Source: Novosphingobium decolorationis
GTDB taxonomy: Bacteria; Pseudomonadota; Alphaproteobacteria; Sphingomonadales; Sphingomonadaceae
Direction of reading: 5' to 3'
DNA length: 64,000 nt
NCBI RefSeq assembly: GCF_018417475.1
Contig: NZ_CP054856.1
Span: forward strand, 1,086,001 to 1,150,000
The notes under the pieces: generated by a model
Database searches by the model: none
The model's input: the letters and a program-made list of their open reading frames with translations, nothing else
Told to the model about the DNA's origin: nothing
Translations under genes and position numbers: made by a program
Shown: positions 53,617 through 63,948 of the stretch, piece after piece
Layout of the letters: every line of letters begins with the position of its first letter
Numbering within the stretch: position 1 is the stretch's first letter

Positions 53617-53729
53617 CAAGGGGCCATCGCCCCTTGACCCCAAAACGGGCGACCTCACCTCTCGCGCGCCACGGCGGCTGCGAAAGGTGAGGTCGACAGT
53701 ATGGGGAGCCCGAGGGCGATGGCCCTCGG
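53617..53729. repeat. Hairpin-ended intergenic element, copy D (113 bp)
   Basis: The left end is CAAGGGGC-CATC-GCCCCTTG (53617-53636) and the right end CCGAGGGC-GATG-GCCCTCGG (53710-53729). The central arms GACCTCACCT (53651-53660) and AGGTGAGGTC (53685-53694) are a perfect 10-bp inverted repeat. It fills nearly all the space between the convergent dnaB and NCS1 permease genes. Confidence 0.93.
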
Positions 53730-53736
53730 AATCTCT

Positions 53737-55218
53737 TTATTCTGCGGCCTGGACTTCCCCGGCGGGCACCTCCTGCACGCCCATCCGCATGAGCCCGGCA
53801 TAGACGCCCAGCGCCACCAGCACGCCGACGAACCAGGCGTAGGTGTAGACCTGCCCCCAGAACCAGCCCACGCCGGCGAAGTTCGCCGGGAACGAGACGG
53901 CAAGGAAGCCCGGCACGTTGGGCGCGATGCCCGCGGCCAGCGCGATCAGGGCCTTGGGGTTCCAGCCATTGCCATAGCGATAGGGCCCGTGCTCCTGGTA
54001 GAGCCCCTCGACGTCGAGCCGTGTTCCGCGCACCAGCCAGTAGTCGGCAATGAGGATGCCCGCGATGGGCCCGAGCAGCGCGCCGTAGCCGGTGAGCCAG
54101 GTGTAGATGTAGCCGTTGGTGCTCTCCAGGAGCTTCCAGGGCATCATGAACAGGCCGATGAAGGCGGTGAACAGCGCCCCGGTGCGGTAGGAGATGCGGG
54201 TGGGGTAGAGCGCGGCAAAGTCATAGGCCGAGCACACCAGGTTCGCCGCGATGTTGCACGAGACGGTATCGACCGCGATGACGATGAGACCCAGCAGCAC
54301 GAAGGGCCCTGAGAGCGTTCCGGCCAGTTGCACCGGATCCCAGATCGCCTCGCCGTAGATCACCACCGTCGCCGAGGTCGTCATCACGCTGATCAGCGCG
54401 ACAAGGCCCATCGTCGGGGGCAGGCCCAGCGTCTGGCCGATCATCTGGTCCTTCTGGCTTTTGGCGAAGCGCGTGAAGTCGGGAATGTTGAGTGCCAGCG
54501 TCCCCCAGAAGCCGACCATGGCGGTGAGCGAGGGCAGGAAGACCAGCCAGAACTCGCCTTCGCGCGCGCCGCCCGGAACGAAGGCCGAGGGGCTGGAGAA
54601 GATCGGCCCGACACCGCCTGCGGCATCGAGCGCCCACCACAGGAGGCCGAAGCAGGCCACCATCTTCAAGGGCGCGGTCCAGGTCTCCAGACGCCTGATT
54701 GTGAGGATGCCCTTGCGCACGAAGGCCAGCTGGATCGTCCAGAACGCCAGGAACGCGAGCAGTTCACCCAGGCCAATGCCGAAGAAAGGCAGCGGGCTTC
54801 CGCGCATGTCCGCGCCGAGGAAGATGCCCAGCAGGGTGAGGAGCGCCTCGCCCCCGATCCAGGTCTGGATGCCGTACCACCCGCAGGCGACGAGCGCGCG
54901 GGCCGCGGCCGGAAGGCGCCCGCCCACGGTCCCGAAGGAGGCGCGCACCAGCACCGCGAAGGGCACGCCGTAGCGCGCGCCGGGGTGCCCGATCAGCAGC
55001 ATGGGGATGAGGATGATCACGTTGCCCAGGATGACCACGCTGGTCGCCTGGAGCGCGGACATGCCCTGCTCGATCAGCCCTGCCGCCAGCATCCAGGTCG
55101 GCACCGCCACGATCATGCCCACCCACAGCGCGGCAAAATGGTACCAGCGCCAGGTGCGCTGCTCCGGCCCGCTGGGCGCCAGATCCTCGTTCCACAGCGA
55201 ATCGCGTCCCTCGCTCAC
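53737..55218 (-). CDS. NCS1 family purine/cytosine permease
   Basis: A 493-residue symporter with about 12 membrane helices. The N-terminal signature RTWRWYHFAALWVGMIVAVPTWMLA, GHPGARYGVPFAVLVRASFG, and ALNIPDFTRFAKSQKDQMIGQ are characteristic of NCS1 (codB/Mhp1-like) proteins. The likely substrate is a nucleobase, hydantoin or allantoin; the neighbours give no further clue. GTG 55218 is chosen because a GAGGGGG stretch lies at the right distance. Confidence 0.9.
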   Translation of the reverse strand: MSEGRDSLWNEDLAPSGPEQRTWRWYHFAALWVGMIVAVPTWMLAAGLIEQGMSALQATSVVILGNVIILIPMLLIGHPGARYGVPFAVLVRASFGTVGGRLPAAARALVACGWYGIQTWIGGEALLTLLGIFLGADMRGSPLPFFGIGLGELLAFLAFWTIQLAFVRKGILTIRRLETWTAPLKMVACFGLLWWALDAAGGVGPIFSSPSAFVPGGAREGEFWLVFLPSLTAMVGFWGTLALNIPDFTRFAKSQKDQMIGQTLGLPPTMGLVALISVMTTSATVVIYGEAIWDPVQLAGTLSGPFVLLGLIVIAVDTVSCNIAANLVCSAYDFAALYPTRISYRTGALFTAFIGLFMMPWKLLESTNGYIYTWLTGYGALLGPIAGILIADYWLVRGTRLDVEGLYQEHGPYRYGNGWNPKALIALAAGIAPNVPGFLAVSFPANFAGVGWFWGQVYTYAWFVGVLVALGVYAGLMRMGVQEVPAGEVQAAE

Positions 55219-55487
55219 GTCATCCCCCTCATCTTGCCGCACCTTCGCGAAACCCCCGAAGCGGAGAAGGATGCTGCATTGCACAAGATTGGCAAGTGAA
55301 ACCGCATTTCGCTGTTCATCTGGCGGATAAGGCCGGGCATTTGCGCCACAGGTGGCCCTCACCTTCCCGGCCACACTTGTTCACACCCGCAGGTGGCGGG
55401 CGAAAGGTTCGCCAACTATAGGCGCGCTAACTTGCGATTCAGCCCCGCTCACCTACATTAGGGAGCGAAAGGACAGGTACTACACAC

Positions 55488-57419
<1,932 letters not shown>

Positions 57420-57449
57420 TGGCCGGTATGGCTTTCTGATCCCGCCTAT

Positions 57450-57484
57450 GGTTCCCGAGAGGGGCTAACGGTTCCCGAGAGGGG
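57450..57484 (+). repeat. 15-bp direct repeat after ftsH
   Basis: GGTTCCCGAGAGGGG occurs at 57450-57464 and 57470-57484 with a 5-base spacer, just before the ftsH terminator. No function is obvious. Confidence 0.85.
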
Positions 57485-57492
57485 AATGCAGG

Positions 57493-57525
57493 AGGGGCGC
57501 CGGGTTTACCCTGACGCCCCTTTTT
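57493..57525 (+). terminator. Rho-independent terminator after ftsH
   Basis: AGGGGCG (57493-57499) pairs with CGCCCCT (57515-57521), with an inner GGGT/ACCC extension, followed by TTTT. It is placed 74 bp after the ftsH stop. Confidence 0.88.
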
Positions 57526-57550
57526 GCTGCCCGCAGCATATTGGCCTTCC

Positions 57551-58564
57551 TCAGCCGACCAGGCCGAGGAAGAGCAGGATCATCGTGAACAGCAGGGCGA
57601 TCACGCCGATGAAGACGAGGAGCACCAGCCAGCGCCACACGGTGGAGCGGTGCGAAAGCTCGTAGGTGCCTTTCAGGTGCCGGTAGATGTGGATCACCGC
57701 AGCGAAGGTGAAGATGTTCACCAGCCACGTGGAGGGCACGCCCAGCCCGCTCGCGATGGTGAGCACGATCCCCATGAAGGACATGAAAGCGAGCGAATAG
57801 GTCACGAAGACCGCGTGGTCGTAGAGGCCGAAGCGCCGCCGCCACAGGAACAGCAGCGCCACGAAGGGCACCGACAGCGGGATCAGCAGCCAGGAGAACT
57901 TGTAGGCGCTCGTCTGGAGCTTGTAGAGCATGAGGCCCGGGTTCTGGCGCCACTTGTCGATGCCCTTGTCGAGCCGCTTCCAGCCCGAATGGAGCGAATT
58001 GAAGCGCGCCTCGCTCTCGGCCTCGCGGGTGTAGCTCGGAAAGGCGCGCAGCTTTTCCTGCTCCTCGGCATTGGCGGCCAGTTCCTTGTCGATCTTGGCC
58101 CGTTCGGGGGATCCGGGCCGGGTGAAACCGCGCGCCTTCTCCAGGTTCCCCCGCTGGTCCTTGAGGTCCTCCTCCAACCCGTGGAACTGGGCCTGCATCG
58201 CGCCTCCCGTATCGACCGGCGGCGCGATGCCCATGATCTGGAACACCGCGAACATCACGAAGACCGAGAACAGGAACATCGCCATGGGCGAGACGAAACG
58301 CACCCGCGCGCCTTCGATATAGGCGCGGGTCAGCTCGCCCGGCTTCCAGGCGAGCCTGGGCAGCGTTGCCCAGGTCCGGCCCTCGAAGTGGAGGACCCCG
58401 TGCAGGATGTCGTGAAACAGCGCACCGATCGTGCGGTGCAGGTGCGCGTGCTGGCCGCACTGCACGCAGTACGGACCGCTCAGCGCCGTTCCGCAATTCA
58501 GACAGGCGGTCTCGTGCGTGTGTCCGTCCGCCTCGGCCAGGTGGCCTTCGACATTCGTGCTCAT
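57551..58564 (-). CDS. DUF3667 membrane protein with N-terminal zinc ribbon
   Basis: A 337-residue protein. A short zinc ribbon (CLNCGTALSGPYCVQCGQ, about 22-39) precedes a DUF3667-type region with HTIGALFHDILHGVLHFEGRTWATLPRLAWKPGELTRAYIEG split around it, several C-terminal membrane helices and a charged coiled-coil middle (about 130-200). Function is unknown; the family is widespread in Sphingomonadales and Bacteroidetes. ATG 58564 has AAGGGG upstream. Confidence 0.85.
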   Translation of the reverse strand: MSTNVEGHLAEADGHTHETACLNCGTALSGPYCVQCGQHAHLHRTIGALFHDILHGVLHFEGRTWATLPRLAWKPGELTRAYIEGARVRFVSPMAMFLFSVFVMFAVFQIMGIAPPVDTGGAMQAQFHGLEEDLKDQRGNLEKARGFTRPGSPERAKIDKELAANAEEQEKLRAFPSYTREAESEARFNSLHSGWKRLDKGIDKWRQNPGLMLYKLQTSAYKFSWLLIPLSVPFVALLFLWRRRFGLYDHAVFVTYSLAFMSFMGIVLTIASGLGVPSTWLVNIFTFAAVIHIYRHLKGTYELSHRSTVWRWLVLLVFIGVIALLFTMILLFLGLVG

Positions 58565-58660
58565 TTCATGCCCCTTGCTGTGCAACAGGGACGCTAGCGC
58601 AGGTGTACAGCTGCGAAAAGACGGCGAACGCCCTCCTCGCCATTCGGATGTGCGACCAGA

Positions 58661-59485
58661 TCAGCCGCGCCGTTCGGCCAGCTTGCGCTCGATGGCACCC
58701 CACAGGTTTGCAAAGGCGCGCGCGGCCGGGCTGCCCGGTGCGATCTCGCCGACCGGGCGATGCTGCACCGCACATTGCTCCAGCGCGCTCGCATAGGGCA
58801 CCGCTGGCCAGCCCGGATGCTGCTCGCGCACCTCGCGGTGGAGTGTGCGGCGCATGTCGAGCATCGAGAGCACCGGCAGGATCGGCGGATGGCGCCGGGT
58901 GTTCCCGGCGATCTCGCGTACGACAAGATCGAAGGCGCGTGTGGAAAGCGGCGATGGCGGCAGCGGCACGATGACAAGATCGGCCGCGCGCACGATCTGG
59001 GCGGAAAGCTCGTTGATCACCGGCGGGCAGTCGAGAATGACGCGCGCGTAGTCCGCGCCCAGCGCCCGGGTCAGCTTCGCCAGACGCCGCCTCTTGCCGA
59101 TCTCGGTCAGGCGCGCGTCAATCGCGCGGATGGATTCGTCGGCGGGCAACAGGTGGATGCGCGAATAGCCGGTCTTCTGGATCAGCTTTTCGGGCGCGCG
59201 CTCTTTGGCAAAGACATCGTGCGCGGGCTTCGTCCCCTTGGGTTCCAGCCCATAGAGAAACCCCGAACCACCTGCGGCATCAAGGTCCCACAGCAATGTC
59301 CTGTGCCCGGAGATCTGCGCCGAGCACCAGGCCAGGTTGCTGGCGAAGGTGGTTTTGCCGACGCCGCCCTTGACGCTGTAGATCGCGATGGTGGCGCCCA
59401 ATGCGCCAGAGGGATCGCCCTTCGTATCAGGCGATCCCCCGGTCAAACCCGCAATGCGGGGCAAAGTTCGTTTCTTCCCGGCCAC
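58661..59485 (-). CDS. ParA/MinD-like P-loop ATPase
   Basis: A 274-residue ATPase with deviant Walker A KGGVGKTT (39-46), Walker A' LLWDLDAAGG, and Walker B RVILDCPPVINELS. It fits the ParA family used in chromosome, protein or polymer positioning. No parB-like partner or centromere-like repeat is next to it, so it is an orphan ParA. It lies 46 bp downstream of rpoZ on the same strand. Confidence 0.85.
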   Translation of the reverse strand: MAGKKRTLPRIAGLTGGSPDTKGDPSGALGATIAIYSVKGGVGKTTFASNLAWCSAQISGHRTLLWDLDAAGGSGFLYGLEPKGTKPAHDVFAKERAPEKLIQKTGYSRIHLLPADESIRAIDARLTEIGKRRRLAKLTRALGADYARVILDCPPVINELSAQIVRAADLVIVPLPPSPLSTRAFDLVVREIAGNTRRHPPILPVLSMLDMRRTLHREVREQHPGWPAVPYASALEQCAVQHRPVGEIAPGSPAARAFANLWGAIERKLAERRG

Positions 59486-59531
59486 ATCGCAATGTCTTGC
59501 GCGTCAGGCCGGGGAGGTCAAGCGGCGAGGA

Positions 59532-59876
59532 TCAACCGTCGTAATCGCCACCGATCGAGGTGTTGCGCGTGGGCGCAGAGGCCGTGATGCGCAGGGCCTC
59601 GGCCGACTGGCTGAGCGAGCCGATCTCGTCCATCTCGTCGTCGTCGTCGGGCAGCACGCGCTGCATCGAGGTGACGAGCGATTCCTTGAGGTTGGTGGGG
59701 ACCACGGTCTGCTCGGCGATCTCGCGCAGGGCAACGACGGGGTTCTTGTCACGGTCGCGGTCGACGGTGAGCTCGGCGCCACCCGAGATCTCGCGCGCAC
59801 GCTGTGCGGCAAGCAGAACGAGATCGAAACGGTTGGGGATCTTGTCGACGCAATCTTCGACGGTAACGCGCGCCAT
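59532..59876 (-). CDS. rpoZ: RNA polymerase omega subunit
   Basis: A 114-residue omega subunit. [30 protein letters not shown] is the conserved N-terminal block that wraps around β'; [12 protein letters not shown] follows. The acidic C-terminal tail ([12 protein letters not shown]) is common in Sphingomonadales. ATG 59876 is preceded by GGAG; an in-frame start two codons earlier is possible. The usual neighbours spoT and gmk are not present here. Confidence 0.93.
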   Translation of the reverse strand: MARVTVEDCVDKIPNRFDLVLLAAQRAREISGGAELTVDRDRDKNPVVALREIAEQTVVPTNLKESLVTSMQRVLPDDDDEMDEIGSLSQSAEALRITASAPTRNTSIGGDYDG

Positions 59877-60237
59877 GGGCACTCCGTAAGAAACTGGTTT
59901 TCCTGAAAGGACGCTGCTTAGTGGAGGCCGCCGAAGAAGTCAAGAAAATCCCGAAAAACGCCGCTTTTCCGGACCTTTCACACACTTCTCGCAAAGGCTC
60001 CAAAGGTAGATCCCGGCCCGTTTGCGCGAAGGGGAGGCCAATCGGGTGCCGATTGATTGGTGATCCGATCCCGGCGTGCCCGCCTCCTTCCCGCGAAGCT
60101 TTCAAGTAGACGCCTGTCACAGAAAAAGAGAAGCGTAGCAAAAGAACAGTCACGCATTCGCCATCAAACTTGCGTTCGACTGACACAATCCCCGCTTAAC
60201 TGGAGCGCCATCTTCAAATGGATGGGGCTCTTCCAGC
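59877..60237. other. 361-bp divergent region with a possible Pho-box
   Basis: The gap between rpoZ (leftward) and the PhoX gene (rightward) must contain both promoters. Pho-box half-sites resembling CTGTCAC occur at 60114-60120 and, imperfectly spaced, as CAGTCAC-GCAT-TCGCCAT at 60147-60164. No reliable protein-coding frame is seen. Confidence 0.4.
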
Positions 60238-62688
60238 ATGACACCTCTCGATCCTGCCTGCGGTTACAGCGACGGCGACGTCGACACCAACGATACCACC
60301 ACGCCTTCGCTCGAAACGCTTGCGGACAACCGCTTCTCGCGCCGCCAGACCATCATGGGCGGCGCCAAGGCCACCGGCATGGCGCTGATGGGCACCGCGA
60401 TGCTGGCCGCCTGCGACGATGACGACACAGGCTCCGATGCGGGCATCATCGTCAACGCGGGCACCAACGCGGCCACCAGCGCGGGCCGTGTCGTCACGCT
60501 GACCGGCACCGTGGTCGCCGGATCGGCAAGCTCCACCACCTGGGTCCAGACCGACGGCCCGGATGTCGAGCTGACGCTTGACGGCACCACCGCGACGTTC
60601 CTCGCGCCCGCCGTCGAGGAGGCCACCGACCTCGAATTCACCTTCATCGCCACCACCAGCGACGGCATCGAGCGCAAGGCCGTGACCTACGTGCGCGTCT
60701 CGCCTGCGGTCCTGGGCTTCACCGCGGTCGAGCACAGCCTCGCCGACACGGTCGTCGTGCCCACCGGCTACTCGGTCACGGTCATGACGCGCCTGGGCGA
60801 TCCGCTCACCGCCGCGACCTCGGCCTATGCCAACGACGGCACCGACACCGACTTTGCCAACCGCATCGGCGACCACGCCGACGCGCTGCACTACTTCGGC
60901 CTCTCCGCCGCCGGCGCGCCCGACGACATGGCCAACACCCGCGGCCTCATGGTGCAGAACCACGAGAACATCACCGAGGAGTACCTCCACCCGGCTGGCC
61001 CCACGACCATCGGCGGCGCGCGTCCGCTCGATGAAGTGCGCAAGGAGATCGAGTGCCACGGCGTCTCGGTCGCCGAATATGTCGACAGCGGCAACCGCAC
61101 CTGGTCGTACGTTCAGGACAGCAGCTTCAACCGCCGCATCACCCCCAACACGCCGATGACGCTGTCGGGCCCGGCGGCCGGCTCGGCCTGGATGCGCACC
61201 GCCTATTCCGCCAATGGCACGAGCGGGCGCGGCACCATCAACAACTGCGCCAACGGCATCTCGGCCTGGCACACCAACCTCACCTGCGAGGAAAACTGGG
61301 CGGGCTACTTCCGCCGCGACAGCGGTGATGACGCCAACCGCACCCCCGCGCAGCTGACCTCGCTCCAGCGCTACGGCGTGCGCAGCACGAACGGCAACTA
61401 CCGCTGGTCGAGCGCGTCCACCACCGACACCACGATCACCCGCTGGAACGCGACGATCCTGGGCGCCGATGCCACCGAGGACTTCCGCAACGAGCCCTTC
61501 CAGTTCGGCTGGGTCGTCGAGATCGATCCCTACGATCCCACCTCGACGCCGCGCAAGCGCACCGCGCTTGGCCGCTTTGGCCATGAAGGCGCCTTCGTGC
61601 GCGCCGTCGCCGGGCAGCCGGTCGGTGCCTACATGGGCGACGATTCGCGCGGCGAATACCTCTACAAGTACGTTTCCAACGCGAACTGGAACGCCGGCGA
61701 TGCCGACAACGCCGACCGCCTCGCGGTGGGCGACAAGTACCTCGACCACGGGACGCTCTACGTCGCGCGCTTCAACGCGGACGGCACCGGCGAGTGGCTC
61801 CCCCTCGTCTTTGGCCAGGTCCCGCCGCGCCCCGCCTCGGGCAGCTATCCCGCGTACACCTTCGCCGACCAGGCCGACATCCTGATCAACCCGCGCCTTG
61901 CCGCCGACGCGCTGGGCGCCACTCCGATGGACCGCCCGGAATGGACCGCGGGCAACCCGGTCACGGGTGAGATCTACCTGACCCTCACCAACTCGAACAA
62001 CTCCAACCGCCCGGTCGACGGCACCAACGCGGCCAACCCGCGCTCGTACTGGAATTCGGGCAACCCCAACGGGCACATCGTGCGCCTGCGCGAGGACGGC
62101 GACACCACGGCGGCGCGCACCTTCGCCTGGGACATCTACATGTTCGGTGCGGACACGCTCGACTGCGACACCGCCTTCGAGCAGACCAACATCAACATCT
62201 CGGACCTGGACACCAGCAACGACTTCTCGAGCCCGGACGGCGCCTACTTCTCGCGCGAGAGCGCGGTCTCGGGCCAGTTCAATCCGGTGTTCTGGATCCA
62301 GACCGACGATGGCGCGATGACCGACGTGACCAACTGCATGATGCTGGCCGCGATGCCCGGCACCGTGGGCGATGGCAACGCCTTCACCGTCACCAACACC
62401 GATGGCGCGCAGACCACCACCCAGGGCACGCACGTCGGCGCCCTCGCCACCCCCGCCTCGCTGCGCCGCTTCCTCGTCGGCCCGGTCGAGTGCGAGATCA
62501 CCGGCGTCGACATGACGCCCGATGGCCGCACGCTCTTCGTGGGCATCCAGCACCCGGGCGAACGCGGCGATGCCGGTAACGTGACCAGCCACTGGCCCGA
62601 AAGCCAGACCAACGCGTCGGCCACCTCGCGCCCCCGCTCGGCGGTGGTCGCGATCACCAAGGACGATGGCGGCGTGATCGCGCTCTAA
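60238..62688 (+). CDS. PhoX-type (DUF839) phosphatase, Tat-exported
   Basis: An 816-residue secreted protein of the DUF839/PhoX family, calcium/iron-dependent phosphatases that release phosphate from esters. A twin-arginine motif (FSRRQTIMGG, Arg35-Arg36) is followed by a hydrophobic stretch and a lipobox-like LAAC (Cys59), so it may be a Tat-exported lipoprotein. Family blocks include VQNHENITEEY, HGVSVAEY, FGHEGAFV, GEYLYKYVS and CEITGVDMTPDGRTLFVGIQHPGE. An additional N-terminal Ig-like domain (about 70-160) is inserted before the phosphatase part. Phosphate-starvation control is likely, given the family and the Pho-box-like upstream sequences. Confidence 0.88.
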   Translation: MTPLDPACGYSDGDVDTNDTTTPSLETLADNRFSRRQTIMGGAKATGMALMGTAMLAACDDDDTGSDAGIIVNAGTNAATSAGRVVTLTGTVVAGSASSTTWVQTDGPDVELTLDGTTATFLAPAVEEATDLEFTFIATTSDGIERKAVTYVRVSPAVLGFTAVEHSLADTVVVPTGYSVTVMTRLGDPLTAATSAYANDGTDTDFANRIGDHADALHYFGLSAAGAPDDMANTRGLMVQNHENITEEYLHPAGPTTIGGARPLDEVRKEIECHGVSVAEYVDSGNRTWSYVQDSSFNRRITPNTPMTLSGPAAGSAWMRTAYSANGTSGRGTINNCANGISAWHTNLTCEENWAGYFRRDSGDDANRTPAQLTSLQRYGVRSTNGNYRWSSASTTDTTITRWNATILGADATEDFRNEPFQFGWVVEIDPYDPTSTPRKRTALGRFGHEGAFVRAVAGQPVGAYMGDDSRGEYLYKYVSNANWNAGDADNADRLAVGDKYLDHGTLYVARFNADGTGEWLPLVFGQVPPRPASGSYPAYTFADQADILINPRLAADALGATPMDRPEWTAGNPVTGEIYLTLTNSNNSNRPVDGTNAANPRSYWNSGNPNGHIVRLREDGDTTAARTFAWDIYMFGADTLDCDTAFEQTNINISDLDTSNDFSSPDGAYFSRESAVSGQFNPVFWIQTDDGAMTDVTNCMMLAAMPGTVGDGNAFTVTNTDGAQTTTQGTHVGALATPASLRRFLVGPVECEITGVDMTPDGRTLFVGIQHPGERGDAGNVTSHWPESQTNASATSRPRSAVVAITKDDGGVIAL

Positions 62689-62735
62689 GGCGCCAGGCCA
62701 GCACCACCGTCCTTCGGGACGCAAGATCCGTGCCG

Positions 62736-62766
62736 GAGGGAGGGCGCCCAAGCGGGCCCCTCCCTC
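62736..62766 (+). terminator. Strong hairpin after the PhoX gene
   Basis: GAGGGAGGG (62736-62744) pairs with CCCTCCCTC (62758-62766), with an inner GCCC/GGGC extension, giving about 13 bp. A short T-rich stretch follows. It is a likely terminator. Confidence 0.75.
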
Positions 62767-62859
62767 TTCGCATATCCATGCGCTGAACAGGGCCGCAATC
62801 GCCTCTCGCGCCGCGCGCGCACAGCGCCTAGCCTCCCTTCACGGCAGGAGGGAGCACGA

Positions 62860-63285
62860 ATGGCGGTTCATGTGGTCTACGCCCGGGCGGACGGACATTC
62901 CTGCCTGGCCCCCGTCACGTTACGAACGGCCCCGGCCTATGGCGATCCCCCGTTCTCCACCCCCGGCTGGCGCACGCTGGTCTGGGACAGCGGACCGCTT
63001 GTCGACCCCTTCCATACTTCCCGAGGCTGCGGCAGCTTCCAGCTCATCCTCGCAGGCGCCCTGCGCATCCGCGTGACCGGCGGGCCCTTGCGCGAAGCGA
63101 TCGCCCGGCCCGGCGATGCCTTCGTCTTCGTCGACACGCAGGGTCAGGGCCACGAAGCATCCCGGCTCGAAGGTGTCCCCCTTACCGCACTCAACCTTCG
63201 CTTTCCCGCCGATTGGGACGCGCTGCGCCAGCCCTTTGCCGACTGGCCACAAGAGGCTGTCCCGTTCCCGGCGCCCAGCACCTGA
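62860..63285 (+). CDS. Cupin-like protein of unknown function
   Basis: A 141-residue protein I do not recognise clearly. The pattern SFQLILAGALRIRVTGGPLREAIARPGDAFVFVDTQGQGHEASRL fits a single cupin β-barrel (G...PGD..F). The usual His-containing metal-binding motifs are mostly absent, with one His in GHEA. An N-terminal HVVYARADGHSCLAPV precedes it. GGAGGGAGC lies upstream of the ATG. It lies between the PhoX and cytochrome c' genes with no obvious link. Confidence 0.6.
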   Translation: MAVHVVYARADGHSCLAPVTLRTAPAYGDPPFSTPGWRTLVWDSGPLVDPFHTSRGCGSFQLILAGALRIRVTGGPLREAIARPGDAFVFVDTQGQGHEASRLEGVPLTALNLRFPADWDALRQPFADWPQEAVPFPAPST

Positions 63286-63413
63286 CAGGCTGTCATGGTG
63301 CTGCAAGACACGAAGGCCAAAGCCTTTTGCTTCGCAGCTGCAACATTCTGTCACTTCATTCGTTCCGGACTTTCGGTATAACGCCGTCAAAATACGCAAC
63401 AGGAGAACCGCAC

Positions 63414-63944
63414 ATGGCCTTGAAGTCTGTCACCGGGCTTGCCGCGCCCGCCCTCGCCCTTGCCCTTTCGCTCTCGGCCTGCAGCGGCTCGGAGCCCGCC
63501 GGCGATCCGACCGAGGCCGCCAGCGTCGATCCCTCGATCGGTGCGGTTGACGCCGAAGCCACGATCGAGGCGCGCGAGGACAACTTCAAGTCGCTCGCCA
63601 AGGCGATGAAGGCCAACAAGGCCGAGCTCGACGAGAGCAGCCCCGATTTCGAGGACATCGGCGAGAACGCGACCGCGATGGTCACCGCCGCCCAGAAGAT
63701 CCCCGCCCTCTTCCCCGCCGGCACCGGCCCGGAATCGGGTGAGGAAACCGACGCGCTTCCCACCGTCTGGGAACGTCCCGAGGACTTCGAGGCCGCCGCC
63801 ACCAAGCTGATCGACGCGACCATGGCGCTGCGCACCGCCGCCCAGAGCGAAGACGCGGCCGCCACCAAGGAAGCCTTCGGCAACGTCGGCATGGCCTGCA
63901 AGGGCTGCCACGACGACTTCCGCAAGGAAAAGAAGGAAGGCTGA
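63414..63944 (+). CDS. Cytochrome c' (class II) lipoprotein
   Basis: A 176-residue protein with a lipobox (LSLSAC, Cys23), a Ser/Glu/Ala-rich linker, and a four-helix cytochrome c' domain (EDNFKSLAKAMKANKAEL, IPALFPAGTGPESG, WERPEDFEAAATKL). The C-terminal heme site is CKGCH followed by DDFRKEKK, the canonical class II layout. Such proteins bind NO or transfer electrons in the periplasm; here it is probably membrane-tethered by lipid. AGGAG precedes the ATG. A cytochrome b gene seems to start 5 bp later. Confidence 0.92.
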   Translation: MALKSVTGLAAPALALALSLSACSGSEPAGDPTEAASVDPSIGAVDAEATIEAREDNFKSLAKAMKANKAELDESSPDFEDIGENATAMVTAAQKIPALFPAGTGPESGEETDALPTVWERPEDFEAAATKLIDATMALRTAAQSEDAAATKEAFGNVGMACKGCHDDFRKEKKEG

Positions 63945-63948
63945 CGTA

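Noticed and set aside
51820..53658. A 612-codon open frame antisense to dnaB
   Set aside because: It is the complement of dnaB, and its start lies inside repeat copy D.
60214..62751. An 845-codon open frame antisense to the PhoX gene
   Set aside because: Low-complexity Gly/Arg/Val/Ala composition typical of the complement of a high-GC gene; the sense frame is a clear DUF839 protein.
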